Assembly (NCBI GenBank): GCA_003604975.1
Contig: QZIR01000026.1
Span: 1 to 33,764 of the forward strand
Direction: 5' to 3'
Length of the DNA stretch: 33,764 bases
Source of the DNA: Desulforudis sp.
GTDB lineage: Bacteria > Bacillota > Desulfotomaculia > Desulfotomaculales > Desulforudaceae
Both the position numbers and the translations under genes were made by a program. A model generated the notes under the pieces. The model was not told the origin of the DNA. It saw only the letters and a program-made list of their open reading frames with translations, and ran no database searches. Of this stretch, positions 1 through 9,234 are shown in pieces; position 1 is the first letter of the stretch, and each line of letters starts with the position of its first letter.

Positions 1-295
1 CTAACTAAATCGAATAATTTGACACAAAAAATCCCCGCAAGCTACTGCTTGCAAGGCTTTATACAAGTTGACCCTATTGGCTTACTGCAAAACTAGGGAC
101 TAAGAATAGAAAAAAATATGCCCTTGAAGCATTCTGCCGCAAGGGTTTCTGGATTTTAGTTTTTAGTTAAGCTGTCAAACTAACGGGTTTCTGGATTTTA
201 GTTTTTAGTTAAGCTGTCAAACTAACGAGGTTGACAATTAACCAACCCGGTAATGATTGGAAGTCAGTGTATACAGCATTCATCCGAAAAAAACG
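1..295. other. AT-rich upstream region without a gene
   Basis: No convincing coding sequence was found here on either strand. The region is clearly more AT-rich than the genes that follow. It holds a perfect hairpin GCAAGC-TACT-GCTTGC at 37-52 and a second stem CCCTTG (121-126) with CAAGGG (140-145) followed by TTT, which could be the terminator of a gene lying to the left of the window. The 42-bp tandem duplication at 143-226 is listed separately. Reading is from inspection only. Confidence 0.6.
143..226. repeat. Tandem duplication of a 42-bp unit
   Basis: Two adjacent 42-bp copies, 143-184 and 185-226, look identical base for base. Each begins GGGTTTCTGGATTTTAG and ends GCTGTCAAACTAAC. There are only two copies with no spacer, so this is not a CRISPR array. 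It lies about 70 bp upstream of the glnB promoter and could carry a repeated upstream binding site or be a simple replication slip. Confidence 0.9.
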
Positions 296-324
296 TTGAC
301 ACTGCCAAATGGTGTGTATAGAAT
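296..324 (+). promoter_or_regulatory. Sigma-A-type promoter for glnB-amtB
   Basis: A perfect -35 box TTGACA (296-301) is followed after 17 bp by TAGAAT (319-324), one mismatch from the -10 consensus. Transcription would start near 331, just before the hairpins at 344-407, so the RNA would carry the attenuator leader at its 5' end. Predicted by eye. Confidence 0.7.
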
Positions 325-343
325 GGCTCCAATAGCATATGTG

Positions 344-407
344 CGATACGCAGTTGTATCGACTAAGGCCTGAGACGTCCTTTATTAAGGGGCGTCTATC
401 TGTTTTT
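344..407 (+). promoter_or_regulatory. ANTAR-like attenuator leader of glnB (divergent loops)
   Basis: First hairpin: CGATAC (344-349), loop GCAGTT (350-355), GTATCG (356-361). Second: AAGGCC (365-370), loop TGAGAC (371-376), GTCCTT (377-382), with one C-T mismatch. Both loops are six bases with G at position 4, but neither has the A at position 1 found in the other leaders of this window. The second hairpin overlaps an intrinsic terminator: AGACGTCCTT (373-382) pairs with AAGGGGCGTCT (387-397) and a T run follows (403-407). The arrangement, two hexaloop hairpins with the second overlapping a terminator, matches ANTAR-controlled antitermination. The unusual first loop base lowers confidence. 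Confidence 0.55.
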
Positions 408-445
408 CCGGACAAAATCCAGGTTTGCCGGCAACTAACATCTAA

Positions 446-864
<419 letters not shown>

Positions 865-915
865 GGACTATTTCCGGGACCCATCCCGGCCAGATTAAAA
901 AAGGAGTGTATTACC

Positions 916-2295
916 ATGAAGGGAACAGGAATAGTGGGGAGGTTGCACTGGCGGATGATCGCCGTACTCACGGTGGTGCTTACGGCGATTCCCGGCCTGG
1001 CTCTGGCCTCTGAAGAAGCGATCAGCCCGGCGGACAACGCGTTCATCCTGGTCGCGTCCGCGCTGGTGATGCTGATGGTACCGGGTCTGGCGCTGTTTTA
1101 CGGCGGTATGGCTTCCAGGAAGAATGTCGTTAACACGATTATGATGTGCTTCATGTGTCTTTGCGTGATTACGGTGACCTGGGTACTCTGGGGTTACACC
1201 CTGGCCTTCGGTACCAGTATCGGCGGGTTTGTCGGGGGCTTCGATTTCATCGGCTTTAAGGACGTTGGGATGGATTCGTCAGGTACTCTGGCCCACGCCA
1301 CGTTTGCCGTGTTCCAGATGATGTTTGCGGCCCTCACCATCGCCCTGGTGGCCGGCTCCCTGGCGGAAAGAATGCGTTTCGGCGCCTTCGTGATCTTTGC
1401 GGTGATCTGGTCGACCATCGTCTACTCCCCGCTCTGCCACTGGGTCTGGGGCGGCGGCTGGATCGGTGAGTTGGGTGCGCTGGACTTTGCCGGCGGCACC
1501 GTGGTTCACATCAGTTCCGGTGTGGCTGGTCTGGTGGGCTGCCTGGTGCTCGGCGCCCGGACTGGCTTCGGCAAGCGGCCGATGCCGCCGCATCACCTCC
1601 CGATGGTGCTCCTCGGCGCCGCCCTGCTGTGGTTCGGCTGGTTCGGCTTCAATGCCGGCAGTGCCCTTGAAGCCGGTGCGCTTGCGGCCAGCGCCTTTAT
1701 GGTGACCCAGATCGCGGCGGCCACCGCGGCCATGACCTGGGCCTTCGCGGAGTGGATCCGGCATGGTAAGCCGACCCTCCTGGGCACGGCCTCCGGTTGT
1801 ATCGCCGGTTTGGTCGCGATCACCCCGGCGGCTGGTTTCGTAGGACCCCTCGCGGCGATTGCGCTTGGTTTCGGTGGCGGACTGTTCTGCTTCCTCGGCG
1901 TCACAGTGCTCAAGCAGAAGCTCGGTTACGACGACTCCCTGGACGTCTTTGGCATCCACGGTATCGGTGGCACCTGGGGTGCCCTCGCCACTGGTATCTT
2001 TGCGGTTGAAGCGATTGGCGGTACCCCCGGTCTACTGGAAGGTAACGCCGCCCAGCTTGGTATTCAGGCGATCAGCGTTCTGGCGACCTACGTCTTTGTG
2101 GGTGTAATGACCTTCATTATCCTGAAGATCGTCGGCGTGATCGTACCGCTCAGGGCCAGCAAGAACGATGAGGATATCGGTCTGGACAGCGCGCTGCACG
2201 GTGAAAACGGTTACAGCGACTACATCGGAGGCGGAGTGCTCGCCCGCGAAGCGCACGGTATCCCAGCCACAGCCCGGAGCGAAGCCGCTCACTAA
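916..2295 (+). CDS. amtB: Ammonium transporter AmtB
   Basis: A 459-residue Amt/MEP/Rh-family ammonium channel of the cytoplasmic membrane. An N-terminal signal peptide (basic start, hydrophobic 14-30, likely cleavage after Ala31 in ALA-SEE) precedes about eleven hydrophobic segments. Family motifs are present: FYGGMASRKNVVNT near the start, AGSLAERMRF, GGTVVHISSGVAGLVG with the first pore histidine and DVFGIHGIGGTWGALATG with the second. The ATG is preceded by AAAAAAGGAGTG (896-907). It sits directly after glnB, whose product is the expected regulator of channel opening, and behind the attenuator at 813-864, so it can be shut off while glnB is still transcribed. The soluble tail ENGYSDYIGGG is typical of the region that P-II contacts. 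Confidence 0.97.
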   Translation: MKGTGIVGRLHWRMIAVLTVVLTAIPGLALASEEAISPADNAFILVASALVMLMVPGLALFYGGMASRKNVVNTIMMCFMCLCVITVTWVLWGYTLAFGTSIGGFVGGFDFIGFKDVGMDSSGTLAHATFAVFQMMFAALTIALVAGSLAERMRFGAFVIFAVIWSTIVYSPLCHWVWGGGWIGELGALDFAGGTVVHISSGVAGLVGCLVLGARTGFGKRPMPPHHLPMVLLGAALLWFGWFGFNAGSALEAGALAASAFMVTQIAAATAAMTWAFAEWIRHGKPTLLGTASGCIAGLVAITPAAGFVGPLAAIALGFGGGLFCFLGVTVLKQKLGYDDSLDVFGIHGIGGTWGALATGIFAVEAIGGTPGLLEGNAAQLGIQAISVLATYVFVGVMTFIILKIVGVIVPLRASKNDEDIGLDSALHGENGYSDYIGGGVLAREAHGIPATARSEAAH

Positions 2296-2311
2296 CTCAG
2301 GTAGTTCTCCC

Positions 2312-2405
2312 TGGCACTTAGCCAAGGTTACAGCCCCATATTGGGCAAAGAGGCCCTTGCCTGAACCTCGTAGTTCTTTGTAAGGGTCTCTTTCTTTCCT
2401 TTTTT
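2312..2405 (+). promoter_or_regulatory. ANTAR-type hairpin plus terminator before nifH
   Basis: Hairpin GGGC (2343-2346), loop AAAGAG (2347-2352), GCCC (2353-2356) has the A1/G4 hexaloop. The loop and 3' arm are reused in a 12-bp terminator stem: AAAGAGGCCCTT (2347-2358) pairs with AAGGGTCTCTTT (2382-2393, one G-U pair), followed by a T-rich tract to 2405. A weaker hairpin TGGC-ACTTA-GCCA (2312-2324) stands where a first ANTAR hairpin would be, but its loop is five bases and lacks G4. I see no clear sigma-A or sigma-54 promoter between amtB and nifH, so nifH may be reached by read-through from glnB-amtB or by a weak promoter. The element can also serve as the amtB terminator. Confidence 0.7.
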
Positions 2406-2422
2406 GAGGTTCCCAAACTTAA

Positions 2423-3280
<858 letters not shown>

Positions 3281-3598
3281 TTGAAGAAGGTCAGTGCGAT
3301 TGTCCGGCCGGAGATGGCCGAAGAAGTGTCCGAGGCCCTGGCCAAGGGTGGGTTCTCTGCCCTTACCAAGATGGATGTGGCCGGCCGCGGCAAGCAGATG
3401 GGTCTCAGGATGGGCAGCGTGTACTACGATGAACTGCCGAAGGTCATGCTCTGGTTAGTGCTCGATGACGAAAGAGTGAACGAGGCCGTGGAGATCATCA
3501 ATAAGACCGCGCACACCGGAAACTTCGGTGACGGCAAAATCTTTATCAGCCCCGTGGAGGAAGCTTACACGATTCGTACCGGAGTGAAAGAGCTATAG
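3281..3598 (+). CDS. nifI1: P-II-family nitrogenase regulator NifI1
   Basis: A 105-residue P-II homologue placed between nifH and nifD, the defining position of NifI1. Start is TTG at 3281, directly after the nifH stop, with AGGGGAG at 3265-3271 inside nifH. The core is recognisable: MKKVSAIVRP, the TGNFGDGKIFISP motif and the IRTG end. The T-loop region (GRGKQMGLRMGSVYYDEL) differs from GlnB, as in NifI1 proteins. In methanogens NifI1 and NifI2 form a complex that binds NifDK and blocks the NifH docking site when 2-oxoglutarate is low. The same post-translational ammonium switch-off is inferred here from homology and position. Confidence 0.93.
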   Translation: MKKVSAIVRPEMAEEVSEALAKGGFSALTKMDVAGRGKQMGLRMGSVYYDELPKVMLWLVLDDERVNEAVEIINKTAHTGNFGDGKIFISPVEEAYTIRTGVKEL

Positions 3599-3612
3599 GA
3601 GGTGGTGGCCAA

Positions 3613-3978
3613 ATGAAAGAGATTATCGCCGTTATTCGGCCGAACAAGATGCAGGCCACCAAGGATGAACTGGCCCGTATCGGATTCCCGTCCATGACCG
3701 CGGCCAAGGTATTCGGGCGTGGTAAACAGAGGGGCCTGGCCGCTGAACTGGCCTTCGATCTACCGGCTAAGCTGGCTACACACGGGGGAGGCATGCGCTG
3801 GATACCAAAGCGGATGGTTAGCCTGGTGGTTCCGAGCAAGGACGTTTCGAAGGTAGTGGCCGCGCTCATCCGGGTCAACCAGACCGGAGAGATCGGTGAC
3901 GGCCGGATCTTTGTCAGCCCGATCGAAGACGCAATCCGTGTGCGCACCCAGGAGAAGGGTGACATCGCCCTGGTGTAG
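3613..3978 (+). CDS. nifI2: P-II-family nitrogenase regulator NifI2
   Basis: A 121-residue P-II homologue, partner of NifI1. The ATG at 3613 follows TAGGAGGTGG, which overlaps the nifI1 stop. Motifs are [12 protein letters not shown] at the start, the NifI2-type T-loop with [20 protein letters not shown] (about residues 48-67), and [16 protein letters not shown]. The longer, basic T-loop is the usual distinction from NifI1 and GlnB and is the part thought to contact NifDK. It lies 44 bp before the nifD start and is almost certainly cotranscribed with nifD. Function is inferred from the established methanogen NifI system. Confidence 0.93.
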   Translation: MKEIIAVIRPNKMQATKDELARIGFPSMTAAKVFGRGKQRGLAAELAFDLPAKLATHGGGMRWIPKRMVSLVVPSKDVSKVVAALIRVNQTGEIGDGRIFVSPIEDAIRVRTQEKGDIALV

Positions 3979-4022
3979 GGTCATCCGGGCGACGCCATTC
4001 AGATTCAGAAGGAGTAGAAATA

Positions 4023-5447
4023 ATGCCTTTTATCAGACTGAAGTGTGACGAACTGATCCCGGAGCGGGAGAAGCACACCTATATCACAGATAAGGATAAC
4101 CCGATTGTCCCGCTGTGTAACATCAACACGATCCCGGGGGATATGACCGAGCGTGGGTGAGCCTTCGCCGGTGCCCGCGGGGTCGTGGGCGGACCAATTA
4201 CCGACGCTATCCAGATCGTGCACGCCCCGGTAGGGTGTGCCTACTATACCTGGGCGACACGTCGGCACCTATCGGACCAATATGCCTGGTCCCTGCCCGG
4301 GAAGCTGGACAACGTGGCGTTTAACCGCCGCTACTGTGTAGTGACCGATATGGAGGAAAAGGATGTTGTCTTCGGCGGGAGTAAGAAACTTCTAAAGAGC
4401 GCGCTCGAGTCGATAAAGCTGTTCCCGGAAGCGACCGGGGTCATCATGTACACCACCTGTACCTCCGGTCTGATTGGAGACGATATCGGGTCGGTGGCGA
4501 AACAGATCGAGCAGGAGACCGGTAAGCTGGTGTTCTTTGCCGAGGCGCCCGGCTGTTCCGGGGTGAGCCAGTCGAAGGGCCATCATGTGGCGAACCGGCA
4601 GTTCTTTGGACAGATCAACGAGATCCGGCGCAAGCAACCGGAACGGGTCACCCCGGAGGAGGAGCGCACACCGTACGACATCATCTTAGTCGGGGAGTAC
4701 AACATGGACTGGGACCTTAAGGTGATCCTGCCGCTGATGGAGAAAATCGGGGTGCGCGTACTGAGTACCTTCACCGGTAATGCCCGGATGATGGATCTGG
4801 TCCGGCTGCCCGATACCAAACTGAACGTGGTGCACTGCCAGCGGTCGGCAACTTACATCGCGGATATGATCAAGGAAGGCTACGACATCCCCTACGTGAA
4901 GGCGTCGTTCTTCGGTATCCAGCAGACGAACAAGGCCCTGCGCACGATCACCCGGCATTTTGGTCTGGATGAGCTGGCCGAGAAGGTCATTGCCGAAGAG
5001 ACGGCACGCATCCAGCCGGCCCTGGACTGGTACCGCGAACGCCTGAAGGGCAAGACTGTGGCCATCTACGTCGGCGGGCCCCGGGTCTGGCACTGGATCA
5101 AGCTTATGGAAGAACTGGGGATGAAAGTGGTGGCCGGCGCCTGTACCTTCGCGCATGAAGACGACTACGAAAAGATCAACAGCCGGGCGCCGGACGGGAT
5201 GCTGATCATTGATAACCCGAACGAGTTCGAGGTCGAGGAGTTGCTGGAGACCTGTAAACCGGACATCTTCCTCTGCGGCCTGAAGGAGAAGTTCCTGGGC
5301 CGGAAGATGGGCATTCCCACCCTGAACTCGCACTCTTACGAGAAGGGGCCCTACGCCGGATACGTCGGATTTATCAACTTTGCCCGGGATATCTACCAGG
5401 CGTTGGGGGCACCGGTCTGGAGCCTGGTTAACGGAAAGGAGGAATAG
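4023..5447 (+). CDS. nifD: Nitrogenase MoFe protein alpha chain NifD, in-frame UGA read as selenocysteine 46
   Basis: Reading from ATG 4023 (AAGGAG at 4009-4014) gives 474 residues with one in-frame TGA at 4158-4160, codon 46. The context is [20 protein letters not shown]. The same position in other NifD proteins is the conserved RGCAYAG cysteine (Azotobacter Cys62), a P-cluster ligand. Everything else expected is present: second P-cluster ligand Cys72 (HAPVGC), third Cys146 ([11 protein letters not shown]), FeMo-cofactor ligand Cys272 (VVHCQRS), the [12 protein letters not shown] segment and cofactor His437 ([12 protein letters not shown]). The 428 codons after the TGA are intact. A protein starting at GTG 4185 would lack two P-cluster ligand regions' context and has no ribosome site, so recoding is preferred over a short gene or pseudogene. 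A sequencing error (TGC or TGT read as TGA) cannot be excluded. Confidence 0.9.
4158..4195 (+). promoter_or_regulatory. Candidate bacterial SECIS element in nifD
   Basis: The UGA at 4158-4160 is followed by a hairpin: GCCCGC (4173-4178), loop GGGGTC (4179-4184), GTGGGC (4185-4190), six pairs including one G-U. A lower helix GGT (4170-4172) with ACC (4193-4195) continues it across a two-base GG bulge. The loop starts 18 nt after the UGA and has G in its first two positions with an internal GGU, features of SelB-binding bacterial SECIS elements such as that of E. coli fdhF as I recall it. The same bases encode a conserved glycine-rich segment in GC-rich sequence, so a chance hairpin is possible. 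Confidence 0.65.
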
Positions 5448-5453
5448 CAGAAC

Positions 5454-6926
5454 ATGTCCAGCAATTGTCAACCCATACCGATTGAAGGTATTGCCTATAA
5501 CCAGCTCAAGATTGAGAAGAAGCCGATCGTACCCGAATACGTGCCGCGTGATCCGGTTCTGGTCCCCAAGGCCAACCGTACGGTGGTCGTGAACCCGTCC
5601 CGGACCTGTATGCCCTTCGGCGCGATGTTCGCCGGGCTCGGAATGCACCGCGGGCTGCCCTTTGTGCAGGGGGCCCAGGGCTGCACCACTTACGTGCGCT
5701 ACACCTTCTGCCGAATCTTTCAGGAACCGGCTAGCATCGCCAACGCCTCCTTCCACGAGGACGCGGCGGTCTTCGGCGGCCGGAAGAATTTCATCGAGGG
5801 TATGCGTAACCTGATCGTGCGTTATCACCCTGATGTGGTGACCGTGGTGACCACCTGTTCCAGTGAGATCATCGGAGACGACATGGTCAGCTTCATCAAG
5901 GCTGCGCGGAAGCGCCTGATCAAGGAACTGGGCGAGGAGGAGGGCAACCGCCCGAAGCTGGTGCTGGTGAACACCCCCAGTTTCGCCGGTTCACATATCG
6001 TCGGCTACGACCGGGCTTCCCGGGCCTTCCTGGAGACGCTGGCCCAGGACCACTCGAAGCCGAATAACCGGATCAATATTCTCCCCGGGATGGTCATGCC
6101 GGGCGACCTGCGGGAACTGAAGCACATGCTGCGCGAAATGGGTGTGGACGCCTACATCCTGTTTGATATCAGCGACGTGTTTGACACCCCGTTGATGCCC
6201 CCGCAGACCTTGCCCTACTACCCGGAGGGAGGTACCAGGGTCGCGGAAGTCGAGGACATGGGCAACTCGATCGCTACCTTTGCCCTTTGCCAGAACGAGG
6301 GCGGGCTCGGAGCCCGCTACCTGGAGCAGAAGTTCGAGATTCCCGCTTTTATCGGGCCGATGCCGATGGGCGTCAAGAACACCGACCTGTTCCTGAAGCG
6401 GGTGTCCGAGGTTACCGGAAGGGAGATCCCGAAGTCGCTGAAGGATGAGCGGGGACGGCTGTTGGATTTCATGGCCGACACCCTGCACCACACCATGATG
6501 AAGCGGGTGGCCATATTCGGAGACCCGGATATTGCGACCGGCATTACCCGCTTCGCGTGCGAACTGGGTATGGAGCCGGTGGCGGTGATGAGCGGGACAA
6601 AGACCAAGACCTTCACAGCCGACATCGAAGGGATCGTGGGTGAGTTCGGATTCAAGCCGCTGATCCTAAATGGCAGCGACCTGTTTGAGCTCGAGGAGTC
6701 ACTGAAGACGATGCCCGTGGACGTGATCATCGGAAATTCCAAGGGTGCTGATATCGCCAAGGAACTCCAGGTGCCACTGGTCCGGGCGGGACTCTTCGTA
6801 TACGACCGTGTCGGTTACCATAAGCGGCCCGTAATCGGTTACAGGGGAGGGGAACGGTTGCTGGCCGACCTCGTGAATGCGATTATGGATTTCAGCTATC
6901 CCGAGGAGCGGACCCAGCAGCTATAA
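5454..6926 (+). CDS. nifK: Nitrogenase MoFe protein beta chain NifK
   Basis: A 490-residue beta subunit that pairs with NifD. The three P-cluster cysteines are present as ordinary cysteines: Cys52 (TCMPFGAMFA), Cys77 (QGAQGCTTYVR) and Cys135 (VTTCSSEIIGDD). The NTPSFAGSHIVGYD segment with the P-cluster-adjacent serine is also intact. The gene begins 6 bp after the nifD stop with AAGGAGG (5437-5443) inside nifD, so the two are coupled. Thus only the alpha chain carries the unusual UGA. The N terminus is short compared with the Azotobacter protein, as is usual for clostridial NifK. Confidence 0.97.
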   Translation: MSSNCQPIPIEGIAYNQLKIEKKPIVPEYVPRDPVLVPKANRTVVVNPSRTCMPFGAMFAGLGMHRGLPFVQGAQGCTTYVRYTFCRIFQEPASIANASFHEDAAVFGGRKNFIEGMRNLIVRYHPDVVTVVTTCSSEIIGDDMVSFIKAARKRLIKELGEEEGNRPKLVLVNTPSFAGSHIVGYDRASRAFLETLAQDHSKPNNRINILPGMVMPGDLRELKHMLREMGVDAYILFDISDVFDTPLMPPQTLPYYPEGGTRVAEVEDMGNSIATFALCQNEGGLGARYLEQKFEIPAFIGPMPMGVKNTDLFLKRVSEVTGREIPKSLKDERGRLLDFMADTLHHTMMKRVAIFGDPDIATGITRFACELGMEPVAVMSGTKTKTFTADIEGIVGEFGFKPLILNGSDLFELEESLKTMPVDVIIGNSKGADIAKELQVPLVRAGLFVYDRVGYHKRPVIGYRGGERLLADLVNAIMDFSYPEERTQQL

Positions 6927-6931
6927 GCGCC

Positions 6932-8308
6932 ATGTTAAAAAAGGAATATGCCCTTGACGGGTTTAAGCGGGTACCCTTTATTGATCCCGTCCGGGCCGTG
7001 CACGGTGTTCTCATCGATGCCGCGGCGCCGGCGGTTCCGGCCTGTGACCAGCGCACCGTTCCGGGCGTAATGTCCCAGCGGGCCTGCGCCTATTACGGGG
7101 CCCGGTGGTTCCTGGCTCCGCTGAAGCAAGCGATCCACCTGGTACACGGCCCGGTATCCTGCGCCTACTACGGTGAAACGGTACGTAAGAAGAAGTACAC
7201 CGTGTTCTCAACGGACTTGAGCGAGAAAGAGGTCATCTTCGGCGGGGAAGCCAAACTCCTGCAGAACCTTCTGGAGATTGGTGAACGCTTCCCGGACACC
7301 AAGGCCATCCTAATCTACGTTACTTGTGCCCCCGGGTTTACGGGAGACAACGTGGAGCGCGCCTGCCGCAACGCGGAGCAGGCGACGGGGATCCGCTGCG
7401 TGCCTGTGAACTGCCCCGGTTTCCTGGGTTACCACCAGGCTACCGGCCATGAAATCGGAGCACAAGTGCTGCTGGACCACTTTATCGGGCGGGACGACAA
7501 GGCGGAGGCCGGTTCTTACGACATCAACATCCTGGGTGAGTACGACGTGATGGGGGACTACAAGGTCATCAAGGCGCTCCTCGGTAGGATGGGTATAAAC
7601 GTGGTCTCCGCACTCACGGCTGACGCCACGGTGGATAACCTGGCCCGGGCCCACCGGGTACGGCTGAACGTCATACACTGCCGACGCACGGGAGGCCCGA
7701 TGGCCGAGAAGATGCGGCAAAAATACGGCATCCCGCACGTCAAGGTTTCCTTTTTCGGGGTCGCTCAGACCAGTACTGCGCTACGGCAGATCGGGGCGCG
7801 GCTCAACCTGCAGGAGGCTGCTGAACGAGTGATCGCTGAGGAAGAGGCGATGGTCGCCGCCGACCTGGAGCGTTACCGGTGGGAACTGAGTGGCAAGCGG
7901 GTCGGTCTGTTCTTTGGCGGTTCGCGCATCGGGTCGATGCAGAACTGCTATCGGGAACTGGGCATTGAGGTGTTGGCGGCGGGCAGCCAGTTTGGCGGCA
8001 AGGATGATTACCGTGACGCCTGGTCCACCATGAAACCCGGTGCCGCCCTCGTGGATGATACCAACGAGGAAGAGGTCCTGCGTTTCATCCGACAGTACCG
8101 ACCGGACGTTATCGCCGGGGGGATGCGGGAGAAGTGGATCGCGCATAAGTTTGGTATCCCGTTCACCGTCTTTCCGCAAGAAAGCGGTCCCTACGCCGGA
8201 TACTTCGGTTTTCGCAACTTAGCACGCGACATTCTGGTGGCCCTCAAGGCACCGGTGTGGCAGATCGTAAGAGGGGAGTCAGAAACAGATGCTGGATCTA
8301 CGTCTTAA
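6932..8308 (+). CDS. nifE: Nitrogenase cofactor scaffold NifE
   Basis: A 458-residue NifD-like protein, assigned to NifE. The cluster-binding cysteines are Cys52 (SQRACAYYGAR), Cys77 (VHGPVSCAYY) and Cys132 (VTCAPGFTGDN), and IHCRRTGG is also present. The NifD cofactor histidine ([12 protein letters not shown]) is replaced by FPQESGPYAG, as expected for a scaffold rather than an active nitrogenase. In known systems NifE forms a tetramer with NifN on which the iron-sulfur core made by NifB is converted to FeMo-cofactor. Here nifB follows immediately and no nifN is seen. The ATG at 6932 is 5 bp after the nifK stop with no good ribosome site nearby, suggesting coupling to nifK. Its last 20 bp overlap nifB. 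Confidence 0.9.
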   Translation: MLKKEYALDGFKRVPFIDPVRAVHGVLIDAAAPAVPACDQRTVPGVMSQRACAYYGARWFLAPLKQAIHLVHGPVSCAYYGETVRKKKYTVFSTDLSEKEVIFGGEAKLLQNLLEIGERFPDTKAILIYVTCAPGFTGDNVERACRNAEQATGIRCVPVNCPGFLGYHQATGHEIGAQVLLDHFIGRDDKAEAGSYDINILGEYDVMGDYKVIKALLGRMGINVVSALTADATVDNLARAHRVRLNVIHCRRTGGPMAEKMRQKYGIPHVKVSFFGVAQTSTALRQIGARLNLQEAAERVIAEEEAMVAADLERYRWELSGKRVGLFFGGSRIGSMQNCYRELGIEVLAAGSQFGGKDDYRDAWSTMKPGAALVDDTNEEEVLRFIRQYRPDVIAGGMREKWIAHKFGIPFTVFPQESGPYAGYFGFRNLARDILVALKAPVWQIVRGESETDAGSTS

Positions 8309-9173
8309 CAATGTGCCGGTGAACACAGAAACCGTCCGAAACAGGCCTGTCGGTAAGGTTAATGACTTAAAGGGGCACCCGTGCTTTAACCCGGGCGACC
8401 ATCACCGCTTTGGCCGCATTCATCTGCCGGTGGCGCCCCGCTGCAATATCAAGTGCGGTTACTGTGACCGGAAGCTAGACTGCGCGAACGAAACCCGGCC
8501 GGGTACCTCCAGCAGGGTTATCACCCCGGAAGAGGCGCTCCTTGCCCTGCAAAAGGCGTTGGTGGAAGAGCCCCGGATCCGGGTCGCGGCCGTGGCCGGC
8601 CCCGGGGATCCCCTGGCGAATGAGGAAACCTTCCGCACTTTTGAACTGGTTAGTAAGACTTACTCTGGAATGATCAAGTGCCTGAGTACCAACGGGCTGT
8701 TTCTGCCGGGGAAGGTCGACCGCTTGGCGTTGCTAGGGCTAAAAGCGCTTACGGTAACCCTCAACGCGGTTCATCCGGAGATTGGTTCCCGGATCTACGA
8801 GTGGGTCGATTATGAAGGTGAGCGTCTTACCGGCTACGACGCGGCGGACCGGCTGATCAAGAACCAGCTTGAGGGGATCAAGCGGGCGGTTGAACTCGGC
8901 ATCTCGGTCAAGGTAAATACGGTACTGATTCCGGGCATTAACGACAGCCACGTGGAAGAAATCGCGCAAACGGTAAAGGAACTGGGGGTACACCTGATGA
9001 ATATTATGCCGCTCTATCCCGCGGCTTCGTTTAAGGACTTCGCGCGGCCCACCGCTAGTCAACTGCAGGAGGTGCGCTCCACGGCTTCCGGAATCCTGCC
9101 GCAGATGACTTGGTGCCGGCAGTGCCGCGCCGATGCCTATGGGTTGCTGTCGGCCGAAACATGTTTGTCTTGA
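8289..9173 (+). CDS. nifB: Radical SAM cofactor-core synthase NifB
   Basis: A 294-residue radical SAM enzyme that builds the NifB-cofactor (8Fe-9S core with central carbide). The CxxxCxxC motif is at Cys52-Cys56-Cys59 (APRCNIKCGYCDRK), preceded by HPCF and followed by DCANETRPGTSSRV, all NifB landmarks. The C-terminal MTWCRQCRADAYGLL carries the extra cluster-binding cysteines. There is no fused NifX/NafY domain, so this is the short NifB type common in archaea and Clostridia. It starts inside nifE with AGAGGGGAG at 8270-8278. It is the last gene before composition changes into the molybdate transporter block. Confidence 0.97.
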   Translation: MLDLRLNNVPVNTETVRNRPVGKVNDLKGHPCFNPGDHHRFGRIHLPVAPRCNIKCGYCDRKLDCANETRPGTSSRVITPEEALLALQKALVEEPRIRVAAVAGPGDPLANEETFRTFELVSKTYSGMIKCLSTNGLFLPGKVDRLALLGLKALTVTLNAVHPEIGSRIYEWVDYEGERLTGYDAADRLIKNQLEGIKRAVELGISVKVNTVLIPGINDSHVEEIAQTVKELGVHLMNIMPLYPAASFKDFARPTASQLQEVRSTASGILPQMTWCRQCRADAYGLLSAETCLS

Positions 9174-9234
9174 AAGTAAACTTCGGGGGCTGTTGGGGGG
9201 GGGGTGCGAAATGAGAAAGGGAAGGGGTACGAAA

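Noticed and set aside
143-226. CRISPR array
   Set aside because: Two adjacent copies without spacers and no cas genes nearby.
4185-5447. NifD as a 420-residue protein starting at GTG 4185, or nifD as a pseudogene
   Set aside because: The upstream segment from ATG 4023 is clear NifD sequence with a good ribosome site, and the part after the UGA is fully intact, so neither a short protein nor decay fits as well as recoding.
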